Assembly: GCA_019426215.1 (NCBI GenBank)
Contig: CM033408.1
Location: forward strand, 24,965,953 to 25,029,952
Direction of reading: 5' to 3'
Length of the DNA: 64,000 nucleotides
Origin: Buddleja alternifolia
Taxonomy: Eukaryota > Streptophyta > Magnoliopsida > Lamiales > Scrophulariaceae
Of this stretch, positions 31,902-43,870 are shown piece by piece. The position numbers and the translations under genes were made by a program. Position 1 is the first letter of the stretch; each line of letters starts with the position of its first letter. The notes under the pieces are model-generated. The model saw only the letters and a program-made list of their open reading frames with translations. It had not been told where the DNA came from and ran no database searches.

Positions 31902-33239
31902 AGTCCAAGTCACCACAAAGTTTCTCGCCTTTGGTCCCCGTCATTGGTCTTGTCTCCCATTTTTCCTGGATCAAAGGAACGGTCAAGTAATCATCTTCCC
32001 TCGTTCTTCTAGTTAAGAAACTTGGTGTGGGGAATGTTTATACATTTCTTTAAGTATGTGTTTTGTCAATACCAACATTTTATCAATAGAAGGGCTATTT
32101 TATCCTTATTTAGTGGGATTGTATCCCAATGTTGTTTACTTCATATGAATGGATTAAGGCCCAAATGATCATTTGTATGATAAGGAAAATTGGAGTGATT
32201 GAGAAATCAATGTTTACTAAGATGCTTTAAGATGTATAAATTCTAAGAGTACATTTAGATCATGTTTGGTAAACTTGACTATTTAAGATAATTATGCATA
32301 TTGTTCACAAAATAGCCCAAAATGTTTGTTTTATCAGAGCTTTATGGATGGGTTGTATATCCATCATTTTTGTAATTTTGTACCATGTTATCTTCTAACA
32401 TGGGCTTTGTGAGACTTTACAACTCCAAAAGAACATTAGATTAACTTAAATATAATAAATATATCCATACAAAAATATAGAGTGAGACTAGGTTAGGCCT
32501 AAATATGTATATACTTAAAATGATTGTACTGGTTTGGTGTCCTGTTTATCCCAATAGATTTACTAGTTTTATTTGAAGTCATCATACGTGTTATATGTTG
32601 GGATATGCCGTTTCCAATTACTTTACCTGAAACTAATAAGAATTTGACATAAGCTGATAGGTAAACATTATGCCTAATACAGGTCAAACATGACTAATAA
32701 TTACTTACATTAGCTCCCCAATGATAAATCACATAATCTACCCAATACAGTGCTATAGTGATGAGTTCAAGTTCGCCTCAAGACATAAAGTTCGTCACTT
32801 TATATGAGTGCATTATGGGTTGACATTGGTTGACTTGTAAAGCTTGAACCACTGGAGATTAGAGTTTATTTTCTAGTGTGTTGGTAGGACTACAGTGACT
32901 AAATTGAACTATATATTCCAATGAGCTTGAGGAAATGAACATTTTGTGGCAGTTAAGTTTCTTTTGTTAAGCGTTCACGCTGGTTTCTTTTACTTGTATC
33001 TTTCTCCCTCACTATCACTCCACCTTCGTTTTCCATAGTGTAGGCCTCTCCCACCAAAGAAACCCAAAGGTGTTCCAAACTTTGCCCGTCGGCTCCATTG
33101 TCCTCCACTACGATCAAGCATGAGTATAAATGTTAGAGCGCCCAAATCACTACTTTTGCGTTGAGTTTGTCAGAGTGAGCTCGGAGTGCTTGTGTTGGAT
33201 TATGTTATCTAACCGAGTACAACTTCCTCTTCTTTTGAG
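31902..33239. other. APC11 3' UTR and intergenic DNA, nothing else recognised
   Basis: The first 200 bp after the stop is presumably 3' UTR (AATAGA and TATCAATAG motifs near 32090). The rest is AT-rich with only short ORFs. I recognise no gene, RNA or element ends. Confidence 0.5.
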
Positions 33240-34247
33240 TACTCCATCATGATACAACTCCATTTGGACTTGATAAATCAATACTATACTTTGAAGATAG
33301 ATAAGGTTTTCCAATAGAAGAGACACATTGGTCTATATCTATTAAGAACTGATCAAATCATTTAAACACGTTATATGATCACCACATTCTAGAATTAGTT
33401 ATTCGGTTTGAATTCGTAGATAATTAATAATTCATAATTCACACATGAATGTCCATAACTAAAACTTTAGAGACATTAATGCAAATATGCTAATTAGTAA
33501 TTACATCAACAAAAGTATAAGACAATGTGCCAAAGCAAAACCGAGAGTCAGCAATGAAATCAATTCAGACACTAAAGAAAGCAATAATGGAGGAAAACAA
33601 AAGAAAACCAATTCAGAAAAGAGAAGACTTCTCGACTTCTAGCATCTTTATCTGCAAAACAAAAAAGAAGCAAAAATTAAGAGAGAATTAATAAGATACC
33701 TATTTATTTTGTCAACTCCAACTCCATATCCATGTCCCGTTACAATAACAACCAATGTATAATAACAAAAAATAGATGCATTTTGAGAGTGTTTGGATGG
33801 GTATAAGTCACAAACAAAAGTAAACGGTCACATGGTTTGATAGTGAAACTATAAACGGTCATAACTTATTATTTGAGAGATATTATGGAACGGCCTGCCT
33901 ATCCTTGCGCTCTTCTTTTTTGAGGAGAATCTAAGCACGTCCTCCATTGTTGATCGGACCACTGGTCATCACGAAATTCTATTGTTTTGGCCCATATCCG
34001 TATGTTTTTCTAAGTTTTTATTTTGTTTTTCAGTATTTTTTGTTGTTGTCGACCTAGTATTTGCTACATATTTGCTTGTGTGTCGAAGTACATTGGGCCA
34101 TTTTTTTATAATTTTCTGAGTCAATACGTTTTTAGATTTATTTTAGAGTCCTAGTTGAATTATGATGGGGATTATAAAATTGACTTAGGTTAGGATTTGT
34201 GTCATATAATTCCCCTCAAATCCTAATTGTTGTTGTTATCTTTTCAT

Positions 34248-35176
34248 CTATGATGCACGGACACGAGACACAGCGACACGGATACGCCACAACACGGACA
34301 CGGGACACTACATTTTCCAAAATCTAGGACACGACACGGCTCCGACACGTCTGTCAAATATATATGATACATAAATTAGATATTGATTTTAATTTCTATA
34401 TAATTTGTTAGAAAAACAAAACTATGAAAATGTTGTTTACTTGTTTATTATTAAATTTGTATTTTCCTTGCTTCTTTGTAAATCTCTATATGTTTGAAAA
34501 ATTCAACTACTTATCAACAAAAACTCAATAAGTCAATAACAAATGCAAAACAAAAATATAAATAGCCACAAATTACAAAGAAATTACAAAACAATGTCTT
34601 TATTAGATATCAAAGTATCAAATGCTCAAGAAATTATTGTTCAGTTTAGGCAAAGATAATCCTTAATTAGCATAGTAATTTTGAAATAATGTAGGTTTCA
34701 ATTTGAGAATTTAGGATTTTAAATTTGTGAAGTAGGAGTCTAAAGAAGATAAGAAATTGAGATGAAGCTCGTGACGGTGGGCTGGAGTTGGGGGCCCTTC
34801 TACAACAACAATGAAGAAGATGACTATGGCCCTCCTCACCGTTGAAGAAGACGGCAACAACGATGGGCTTGGAGTTGAAAAGTGAAAGACGCTTTAGAGT
34901 TGAAATAGAAACACATTAGGCGCGTTTTGTTTGCTGAAAGGTAATTAGAATTAGGATTTTTGAACTTTTCCTATTTACAATCTGAACACCACACTTTTGA
35001 ATTTCTTAGGAAAATTACCAACAGTGTCCTCACCATGTCGGATAAGCACTTGGTCGTGTGTCGGACACGGTGTCCAAATTTTTATTTTTATTTTTTAATC
35101 ATGAACACGAATTAGCCGTGTCCGACACGAGCCCGACACCACCCGTGGATAATTTTGGAGTGTCCGTGCTTCATAG
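34248..35176. mobile_element. hAT-like non-coding element, GACACG type, 929 bp
   Basis: The left end CTATGATGCACGGACAC matches the right end (reverse-complemented CTATGAAGCACGGACAC) with one mismatch. The flanking octamers CTTTTCAT (34240-34247) and TTTTTCAT (35177-35184) differ at one base. The subterminal regions are dense in GACACG/CGTGTC instead of the GATACG of its relative at 28557-29601. Core words such as TTTTCCAAAATCTAGGACAC are shared with it. There is no transposase ORF. Confidence 0.88.
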
Positions 35177-35486
35177 TTTTTCATTAATAAAACTGTCTTT
35201 ATATACACTTCGAGTTTTTTTTTTTTTTTGAGTTATCCGTGAATTTCTATGCTGTATTTGCTCATTCACAATTACTACATACTGGCTTTCGTGCGTCAAT
35301 TGAAATGCAGTACATTAACAAGTCATTGATTATCACTATATCTATCACTCTCTTTGTTATACTTTTGAAGGTTGTATTAATTAACCTTATAACTAATATA
35401 TACAATGATAATATTCCAATAGCAAATAAATAAATTACCAAATATTGAGAAGGGGTCTGAAAAAGAATTACCACTGAGAAAAATCT

Positions 35487-35808
35487 CTACTTGGTGATAG
35501 CATAAACAGCGTAGACGATTCCAGGTAGATAACCAAAGAGTGTCAATAACAAGCAAATCCAGAATTCAACCTGTACCACAATTTTCATAATACTTAAATT
35601 AAAAAATTGTCATAAGAAAATAATTATTTTACTCACAAAAGAAAATAAAGTAATGCTGCACAACCTTTTTTTTTTTTAAACCATAAAAAAAGATTAATAG
35701 GTAGAAATGAAAATTAAATACCCCGCAGCCAAACTTGAGTAGAACACCAAGGGGAGGTAGAATAATGGCTAGAAGGATGTCTACACAATTTGCTGTCCCT
35801 TCACCCAT
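35487..35808 (-). CDS. RCI2: RCI2/PMP3-family small hydrophobic membrane protein, copy A
   Basis: Exon 1 (35722-35808) encodes MGEGTANCVDILLAIILPPL then GVLLKFGCG. A phase-0 GT...AG intron follows (GTATTT donor, GTACAG acceptor). Exon 2 (35487-35570) encodes VEFWICLLLTLFGYLPGIVY then AVYAITK and TAG. The product is 56 residues, close to the family's usual 54, with two hydrophobic helices typical of plasma membrane proteolipid 3 proteins. In yeast and Arabidopsis this family limits membrane hyperpolarisation and Na+ or K+ uptake and is induced by cold, salt and ABA; stress induction here is inferred from the family. A TATTTATA sequence 127 bp upstream is a weak TATA candidate. The gene looks intact. 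Confidence 0.95.
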
Positions 35809-35934
35809 TGTTTCTTCTCTTTAATTATCAAGAAAAAAAAATTAATAGGATTAACTTCTTAAATAAAAATTATGAAATGTGAACAGAAAAGTAGAAGATC
35901 ATGGAAGTGCAGAGGATTGGAAGAGGGGGTTACG

Positions 35935-35942
35935 TATAAATA
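35935..35942 (-). promoter_or_regulatory. Possible TATA element of RCI2 copy A
   Basis: The minus strand reads CTCCTATTTATACG about 127 bp before the ATG. The same leader in copy B reads CTCCTATAAATATG, so copy A may carry a weakened TATA box. Confidence 0.5.
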
Positions 35943-36092
35943 GGAGAGGGAGACCTAATGAAGGGCTGACCGGAGTGATTTCAAGGAATTCGAGATTTTA
36001 GTTTGATTGTGATTGTTATGAGACTCGGAATATTGTGAATGTTTCTACAAATGACCTCATTGATAGCACGTGGTTTTCAATGATTGGGTCGC

Positions 36093-36310
36093 ACTACAAG
36101 AAACAAAGGAACAATAATATCAGTGATAACATGTTAGGTAATACAATTTTTGTTTTGTCACAATAACGATTTTCTCAATTTTAATAGTGACGAGAATTAT
36201 ATCCAAATTATTACTCTTGACAATTAGTAATACATGTATAATGACAATATTATCTATTGTCTCTAAGACATTGTGACAATTTCTATTGTTAATAAGTTGT
36301 CGTTATACAT
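36093..36310. mobile_element. Truncated CACTA-type miniature element (left end only)
   Basis: CACTACAAGAAACAAAGG at 36093 is a standard CACTA terminus, followed by TGTCACAATAACG and TTGTCGTTAT subterminal words. No matching right end (CTTGTAGTG) was found nearby, so it seems truncated. Confidence 0.45.
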
Positions 36311-36523
36311 ATATCAATTAAGAAAAAGGCCCAATAAAGCAAATTCGTAAATGAGTCGACCAATTAATTTGATGAACTTTCAATTAGTCTTGATAAAATT
36401 AATAATTAATAGACAACAATTAACTCTATGTTGAATAAGTTAGGCTTAGTACAATGAGTCTAGAATAAGAAGAGGCCAACCAAAGACTAATCAAGCCTAA
36501 GGCCGAGGACCCCCTCTATGTCC

Positions 36524-36936
36524 GGGTAAAGTGCATTTTTCGCCAATGTATATTATTGATTTCACCCCTGTGGATTCTCTCACGTTTAGTCCCATAATTA
36601 ATCAAAAATTTTACGGTTGGTCTCACGACCAAAATTTTATAAAAAAACCAACGATGGTCAAAAAAATAAATTCACATTTATTGAACTTTTTAATATGAAA
36701 ATGTTCACATTGATAAACACTTTGTGAAAACTTTCCAAAAAAAATTCACATTTATTTTCTATATTTATTTTTTTCCTTCTTGACTAGTGGGAATAGTTAG
36801 TTTTTTTATGGAAGTTGTTAATGGCACCAAACTTAAGAATTTTGACGACTTATGAAATGGAATGTAAGACAAACCACAAATACGAGATCAAAAATGTTTT
36901 GGAATACATTTCTGGGCCGAAAAATGCAATTTGCCC
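36524..36936. mobile_element. Non-coding TIR element, possibly MULE-like, about 413 bp
   Basis: The left end GGGTAAAGTGCATTTTTCG pairs with the reverse complement of the right end, GGGCAAATTGCATTTTTCG. The flanks CTCTATGTCC and CTCGATATCC match at 8 of 10 bases, suggesting a 9-10 bp duplication. There is no coding sequence. Confidence 0.55.
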
Positions 36937-37120
36937 CTCGATATCCTCTTTCCTTTTGTTTTTTCTTTTCAATTGTTCTCTTTAATGATAAGCCGTAGAA
37001 TCAAAAGAGCACAAATTAGACACTATCACAAACTTGTTTGATTGTTTGCTCCTTAAGTATAACCAAACGATTTCCTTTTCACTAGGATTATCGTGTATAT
37101 TTGTGGTTGGAAGCACAGTA

Positions 37121-37391
37121 AATAGGTCTGTCAATGACTAGATAAAACCTAGACTCATGCCCAGATGCAAACATTTTTGTTTGGGCTTGGATCAAAATCA
37201 AGACCCAAACATTATGCTAGACCCAAACTCAGATCCAAATAAAATTTAAGAGCAAACCCAAATCAAAACCTAATGCAATATTGCAAAATATACCCCAACT
37301 CTGGGTCTAAGTCTGGACCCAAATTTCTGAATTAGGGTTTAAACTTGGACCCAGACTTTTAGGTTTGGGTATTACCCACCCATTGACAGAA
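37121..37391. mobile_element. Candidate hAT-type miniature element, about 270 bp
   Basis: TCTGTCAATGACTAG at the left faces CCCATTGACAGA at the right. The interior is rich in repeated AGACCCAAAC/GTTTGGGT words, recalling the subterminal style of the other hAT elements here. I could not find a matching 8-bp duplication. Confidence 0.4.
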
Positions 37392-38932
37392 TTAATTAAG
37401 AATACAAGGACATCCCCAACTCATGAAAGACTCTCAAGTTTGAATTTGGTGCAATTTTTAAATCAGTTAAATAAGAGTTTTACCAAGACAGATGAATTGC
37501 CGACAGAATGTTGGTAAAGAGTATGCTCACTACAATGCCAAACTTGATTAGTGATCACTCAACACTACTTCCCAAATGATACATCATCACATGAGTTTTT
37601 AATTTGTCTTTGTTCTTTTATTAGTACATAATCAAGACACAAATCCATTTTCAAATTAATAAACTAATGCCACACTTTGAGGATACGATATTTAATTGAA
37701 ACCCAATTTTGATTAGATTTTAATATGGGGTCTACTCTTTTATTTGTCCACTTAAAATATTCATCAAATCATTTATCAAACGTGATATGGTCACACTCCC
37801 CATGTTATCATAATTTAAACATTAATTGTTAGGTTTGATCCATTCATAATTTATAATTTGCTAATAACCAAGTGTACAGGGATAATCTTATATTGAATTA
37901 CAACATAATCGATCCACTTTTCATATAATTAAAATCAACAGAATGGAGCGATTTTCACCACGCCAACCGCATAAATCAATGATTTGATTGAAATTGTTGT
38001 ATCAGATCCATTCCCAGATAATCAAGCAAACAGCAAAAGATCCCAATTCATAACAATGGCTTTTTAATTTAGGAGGAAATTAAATGTTCTATTCAGTTCT
38101 ATTTTTGAGAAACTATAAATATGATCATCAAATAAAGGCCATAACAATATGATAATACTGAAAATGTATTAAACAATGAGCCAAACCAAGAGACTAAGAT
38201 AAACCTTGCTGAAGCATTACATCATGATAAAATAAATTCACATCAATGTAGAATACAATAAAGGAGACAAATAAATAAATGATGAAAAAAGAAAAGGGCT
38301 ACATCTCTAACACACCACCAATTTAATCAAAGACTAAACAGCAAAATAGGAAAAGACTTTACCACCTGCACCTGCAAAATAATAATAAAAAAAAAACATT
38401 ATACCTTGTTTATCAAATCTTAGGAAAATAACCTTTCAATATTCTTAAAGAAACTCAATTAACTAGATACAATTTTCGAATAATAATCAATAAGCAAATC
38501 TTAGAAGGGAAATTCTTTTTGTATAACCGTCCGATCATAAAGAAATTAATCATAAAGTAAGTGGCATCACTATCCTTATACAAACTCTAATACACATTTT
38601 ATTGCGAGTTAAAAATTACATATCGAGTGTACATTTGGTTTATTTGCAAAACAATCTGCATTGGGATATTCACTTTTAATTTGCATTTGGAAGATTGGGA
38701 TTTTCTATTTTAATTTGCATTTGGAATTTTCTTTTTTTTTTGCGAGGATGTAAATAAATTTAAGAGTGGTACTCAACGAATTAAAATGCACGGACCATAA
38801 ATTAGTGCCCAACCTTTAAATGAACACATCAATAATTCATTAAATATCACTGTCACAATTTCAATTTTTTACAAACCTTATTAGTTTATACAATAACTCT
38901 GAACAATATAAAAGGATAATAATAATTAATAA

Positions 38933-39419
38933 TCAAATAATGAGAAGGGTTTTAAATAATTACCATCGAAAAGAATCTCTCTACTTGGTGATAGCATAAA
39001 CAGCGTAGATAATTCCAGGGAGATAACCAAAGAGTGTCAGTAACAAGCAAATCCAGAATTCAACCTGTACCAGAAAATTTAACACTTAATTAATTAATTA
39101 TCATTAAAAAAACAATAATTTTAATGCCCCCAAAACAATAAAAATAGATTTATGCATGCGTAAAAAGTTTAAAAACCCTTTTTTCCATAATACCTAAGTA
39201 ATCGATAAATCACGAAAAAAGATAGTTATTTTAATTCAAATAAAAAAGAAATAGATTTGCTCATGCACACAAAATTAAAACCCTTTTTCTAATTAAAAAC
39301 ATGTAAATAAAGAGTTAAAAAAATAAAAATACCCCGCATCCAAACTTGAGGAAAACACCAAGGGGAGGCAGAAGAATAGCCACAAGAATATCAACGCAAT
39401 TTGCTGCCCCATCTGCCAT
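38933..39419 (-). CDS. RCI2: RCI2/PMP3-family protein, copy B, with a 1-base deletion near the C-terminus
   Basis: Exon 1 (39333-39419) encodes MADGAANCVDILVAILLPPL then GVFLKFGCG. After the same phase-0 intron, exon 2 starts at 39064 with VEFWICLLLTLFGYLPGIIY then AV. Copy A there has GTTTATGCT; copy B has GTTATGCT (near 38999). The missing base shifts the frame, so the normal YAITK end becomes MLSPSREILFDGNYLKPFSFI before a TGA at 38933-38935. Both helices survive, giving a 72-residue product with a hydrophilic tail; some natural plant RCI2 proteins also have C-terminal tails. It could be functional, a new pseudogene, or a sequencing error. A consensus TATA box lies 119 bp upstream. Confidence 0.88.
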
Positions 39420-39537
39420 TGTTCCTTCTATTTAATTTTCAAAAATAGAACAAAAATAATTTATTTTGATAAATTAAGAAAATATCAACAGAAAAATTGA
39501 AGTTTAAAGAGTATGGTTAGGTCAAGAAGGGTTTACA

Positions 39538-39545
39538 TATTTATA
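39538..39545 (-). promoter_or_regulatory. TATA box of RCI2 copy B
   Basis: The minus strand reads CCTATAAATATG, a consensus plant TATA box, about 119 bp upstream of the ATG at 39419. Confidence 0.65.
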
Positions 39546-39559
39546 GGAGATATGAAGGC

Positions 39560-40592
39560 GTAATTGGGTGGGGGGGGGGGGGGGGGGGGTTGGATACAGG
39601 TGGCCCACGCTGATTGGGTTGGTTTTTGTACGTTGTAAAGGGATTATAATGCTTGCTTAGCCGTGTGGAGTATTCCTTTTTTGTCGATTTAATTAATTAA
39701 TTAGTTATTAATAATTTTATTTTGCTTTATTAAGGGATTCGAATTAGATACCAATTATCGTGTACAGATCAGCCTTCATTTAATAGGGCCACGTTGCATG
39801 TGCTTGCTTTTGCCAATGTGGACCCAATAGGATTGTTTTGAAATCTCAACCCCACACATGAGGAAGGGTGAATATTTTTTGCCACCCATGTGCTTGGTTT
39901 CAATGCACTTCCATGTGTTAAATAACAATCTGGATTCTTTATCGTAAATAGTGATACATTTTCTAATGTATTGATTTTTATACATGATAATTGTATAAAA
40001 TTTAAATTACTTATATAATTGAGGAAAAAATTTATACACTTGTTATGCATAAAAGGATATGTTATATAGAAGATATATACAACATCATTTTAATTACAAA
40101 AGAAGATTTTGTGTGATTAAATATAATCAAAAATTTCTCCCTATTATTGAAACTCGGCTTCGCTCCAGAGCTGTTAAAAAAAAATCATGATAATGTTCAT
40201 TCTTTTTGTGAAATGTTTGTTCTACCTTTTTATTTATTATAAACTTAAAATGTGAGTCATTAGATCTTTAAAAAATCTCTGTTAGCCATTGATCTCATTT
40301 GAGTACAATTTTAATCCAATTATTTTAGAGATCATCCAATAGATTTTTTTTAAAATCAATGGTAATTCATATTTTCCTGCATTTTTAAAAATAAAAGAAA
40401 TAAATGAGGGGAAAAAAGGAGTAGGATTGTGTTGTGGGAAATAGTAGGTTTTGGTGGAGGCAAACACAGACTGTACCAAGGGAGGCGGATGGGTTGGAGG
40501 TGGAGGAATGGTGACTATACTATGTTGTCATGCGAGCAGGGTAGGCAGTTGGTGGTGGAGGTATAGTTAGGCAGACTGAGGCTTTTGATGCA
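39560..40592. other. Intergenic, poly-G tract, nothing recognised
   Basis: A run of more than 20 G, interrupted by one T, lies at about 39566-39590. The rest is AT-rich with overlapping minus-strand ORFs (39769-40050) that have no recognisable domain. A purine-rich GGTGGAGG stretch occurs at 40490-40570. Confidence 0.5.
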
Positions 40593-42443
40593 TGTCATAG
40601 TCCACCAAAAATACTATTTAATTTACCTTAGTACCTAATTGTATAAGTGTAAGTAAGAGTCGAACCCAATAAAGCGTTTATCAAATAATAATTGTTAGAA
40701 ACTTGAGAAAGTGATATTAAAAGAGGGGGTGTTATTTTTTTTTTTTGGGGGGGGGGGGGGGGGTTATTTTTGTTGTACACAATATTAATTCTAATCAAGT
40801 AGCCAACTAAGAGAAACAATAGTAACATTTGAACCTCTTGCTGTATTCTTAAGTGTAATTTATTAACAGATAGCCAATCAATAAATCCTAACTCTACTCA
40901 TTAGGGTTGTTCATCGGTTTGGTTCGGGCCAAAACCGAACCCAAAAAAATCGGTTCGGTTCGGTTCGGTTTGGGCAAAACCGAATTTATTTTAAAAAAAA
41001 AAATTAAACCAAACAAAACAGCACGAGCAGTGATGAAATAGGCAAGGAAATCCAAACAAGCAAAACAATTTCTAAACAAACAAGACTATTAGATTCCAAA
41101 TAAACCAAACTATTATATTCAAACCAAATCACCAAAAGTAAAATAGGCGAGGAAAGAGTTGGGCGACGGCGAAAGCCGACTGAAAAGCGAGAAATTAAAC
41201 CGAGAAGCGAAAGCCGACGACTAAGAAGCGAAAGTGTTGAACAGCGGCGAGCAGCAGGAAGTTGGGCGGCGGTGGTGGAATTGGGGACGAGGGATTTGAG
41301 CAGCGTTATGTCCTCGGTCCTCTGTGGAAGACTTCAAGAGGGATTTTTTCTCCTCAAGCGTGTTTGCAATTGGTAATTATTGAATAATAAATTATATAAC
41401 ATATATAATATGTAATAAAATATATTAAAAAAAACAATTCGGTTCGGTTCGGTTAACCGAACCCTAAAACCGAACCGAAAACTGAATTTCTGTAAAAAAA
41501 AAAAAAAAACCGAAAACCCAACCGAAATTTTCGGTTAGGTTTCGGTTCGAACCGAACTTTCAGTTTTCGGTCCGGTTCGAGCGGTTAACCGAATTTTCGG
41601 TTTTTTTGAACAGTCCTACTACTCATCTAGAGATCAGATTTTCGATTAATTTAAAGAGATTCATTAATCGCTAAAAGAGAGTTGACATCAAGAGTTAATC
41701 CACCTAGCATTAATTAAATTTTTTCCCAAGGACCTAATATCAAACAATCATCAATATTAATCCCTGTTTGTTACTAAGTAAAACCCTAATTCATAGTAAT
41801 TTAACCTTAACTAGCAATGGATCAATGAAACACAAGAGCTAAATGTACATCTAAGTTAAACATTTCATCAAACACTAAGCATGTAATCAAGAAAGTCAAA
41901 TACTCATTAAAAAATAGGTTAAGAACAACAATCTCACAAATCAAGATACTTAATTCGAATTACAATTGTCTAGTTGAGGTTTTTAGCCTCTAATTGATAT
42001 CTTCAAAGCTAAGATCATCCAAAAAGGTGTAAAATACAAAAGGAGTAGAAGACTTGATGAAAAGAGAACCTAAATAGGTTAAAAACCTATTTATAGTGCT
42101 AATCATGAGCCCAAATTGCAAAAGTTTGAGCCGAGGCAAGCATTTTAGCTCGTTGTGACGATAGAAAATCAGATTATGTCTCACTCATGTTGCAACGAGC
42201 CTTTTGCTTGCTGCACTTGCTACGTTGCTCGTCTGTTTGATTTGCAACGCTTTGTTGAATGCTCTCAAACTTCTCGACTTCAGTTGGAGCTCTCAATCTC
42301 ATCCAATCTTCGTATATTTTCTAGACAAATGCTCCAAATATCCTACAAGATAAAATCAACACTTTGGACGAGTGATTATCGACAAATATTGAATAAAAAC
42401 ATTAGAATTAGACAAGATTCCTAGGCATATAAAACACTTATCA
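40593..42443 (-). repeat. Probable solo LTR (Ty3/gypsy, Tat/Ogre-like), interrupted
   Basis: On the minus strand the segment begins TGATAAGTGTTTTATATGCC and ends GGTGGACTATGACA, so it has TG...CA ends. The opening resembles Tat/Ogre-type LTRs I know from legumes and asterids; this is from memory and needs a search. No internal domain lies on either side, hence solo. I could not match 5-bp flanks (ATGCA and ATTTT). A 717-bp hAT element sits inside it, as does a 17-G run near 40747. Confidence 0.5.
40902..41618. mobile_element. hAT-type non-coding element, CGGTT type, 717 bp
   Basis: The left end TAGGGTTGTTCATCGG and the reverse-complemented right end TAGGACTGTTCAAAAAAACC form the TIR. The exact 8-bp duplication CTACTCAT lies at 40894-40901 and 41619-41626. 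Both subterminal regions are packed with CGGTTCGGTT and AACCGAACC repeats. The middle has no transposase frame. Confidence 0.9.
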
Positions 42444-43870
42444 ATTTTTGTAGGGGTAGGTGATCGCGTAGCTCTAGAGGCAATTGAGGGTGGGGAGACC
42501 AGTGACTTGGAGAAAAGAAGGGTGTAGGTGGATATTGGTTTAGTAAGGTGCAGCCCCAACAATAGTTGGGGTAGGTGGGTTAAGATTGCTGGTGATTTGA
42601 AGAAGATAGGACCTTTTTTAAGATTAGTTACATCTGCACCTTCACGATTGTCGTAATTACGTTTCACCCTCATGTTTTTGAAAATTACCTATATCTCCTG
42701 AATTTTACCTTCGTCCAAAATTATCTAAGAAAATATATGAAAAAAATTCATTAGAAGATTTACAAAATATAAAAGAAGTTTCTAAAAAATAAAAAAATTT
42801 AAATAAATGAATTGTTGTAAAAACTTAAAAAATATCTAAAATGATATAAAAAATATTGAATAATTATTAAAATTGTTAAAGAAAAAATCTAAATAGTGTA
42901 AAACAATAATGAATAAATATTATAAAAATATTTAAAATATCGTAACAAATATAAAAAATAATAATCAAAATTTTAAATTAATTGTAAGAATACTAGAAAA
43001 TACCTAAAAAATATAAAAATATTAAATCAATAAAATTGTTATAAAATCATAAAAAATATTTAAAATGTAAAAAATAAAATATAAACAATTATTAAAAATG
43101 TTATAAGAATATTAAAATCATGTCTAAAAATTAAAAGAAAACATCGAATAAATGATAGAATTGCTAAAAAAGTATTAAAAAAATATTAAATACAAATAAT
43201 AAATGTGACAAATAAATTAAACAAATGTTGAAATTGTTACACATTCTAATTTAAGTATATGTTGATTTCATTATACACATTAAAAGTTCTCTAAAAATAT
43301 AAAAAAATACTAAAAAATGTCCAAAAACTTGAATATATTTAAATTATTTTAAATTTAAAAGATTTGTACATTAAGTTACTTCAAATATTTTATAAATCTT
43401 AAAAGTATTTTAATCTAAAATTAAAATTTAGGAAAAAAATATAAGAGAAACGGAAACCCATCAGCCCCCACTCCCCACCAGCCTCGCCACGCCCGATTAT
43501 AGCATATAAAATACATGGTAGACTTTTAATTTTTGACTTTTTGTGTAGACTTTTAACTCTTATTATGGATGTAGATTCATTTTTTCTTTCTTTCTTCTTA
43601 AAGATTTATGTTGTTCAAAAAGAATCTCACCTTAGCAAGCAAAATTTGTCCCAAGTGTCTTTAATAGAAGTATTTGAAACACATGAATTTCAAATTTATC
43701 AACGAATTCTTTGAGTTTTTCTTTGCATAATTTAATTTGTTCATTACGAACAGACACTTATATCTGATCAACCTCAATGAGATAGCCCCCGATTGACATA
43801 TTCATTCTTAAAAGAGTTTAACCAAAAATTGTGATATCTCACTAAAAAATTATACACTGAATTAAGCAAA
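42444..43870. other. Very AT-rich intergenic DNA, nothing recognised
   Basis: After a G-rich patch (42450-42570), 42700-43440 is almost pure A/T with reiterated AAAAATATTAAA words and no ORF. A pyrimidine-rich patch (43455-43495) follows. Confidence 0.5.

Larger units (their letters stand above)
33240..36010. repeat. Tandem segmental duplication, copy 1 (contains RCI2 gene A)
   Basis: Short colinear blocks recur in the same order at 37620-39560. Examples are the CTTTGA(A/G)GATA...AAATCATTTA...GTTATATGATCAC region near 33290-33390 (copy 2: CACTTTGAGGATA...AAATCATTTATC...GATATGGTCACAC near 37670-37790), ACAATG(T/A)GCCAAA...GAGA near 33520, and the whole RCI2 gene. Boundaries are approximate. 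This copy was later enlarged by the element at 34248-35176. Confidence 0.65.
37620..39560. repeat. Tandem segmental duplication, copy 2 (contains RCI2 gene B)
   Basis: This block is colinear with 33240-36010 and lacks the 929-bp element of copy 1. It carries the RCI2 gene with the same intron position and the same phase-0 junction. The non-coding blocks have diverged considerably, so the duplication is not recent. Edges are approximate. Confidence 0.65.
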
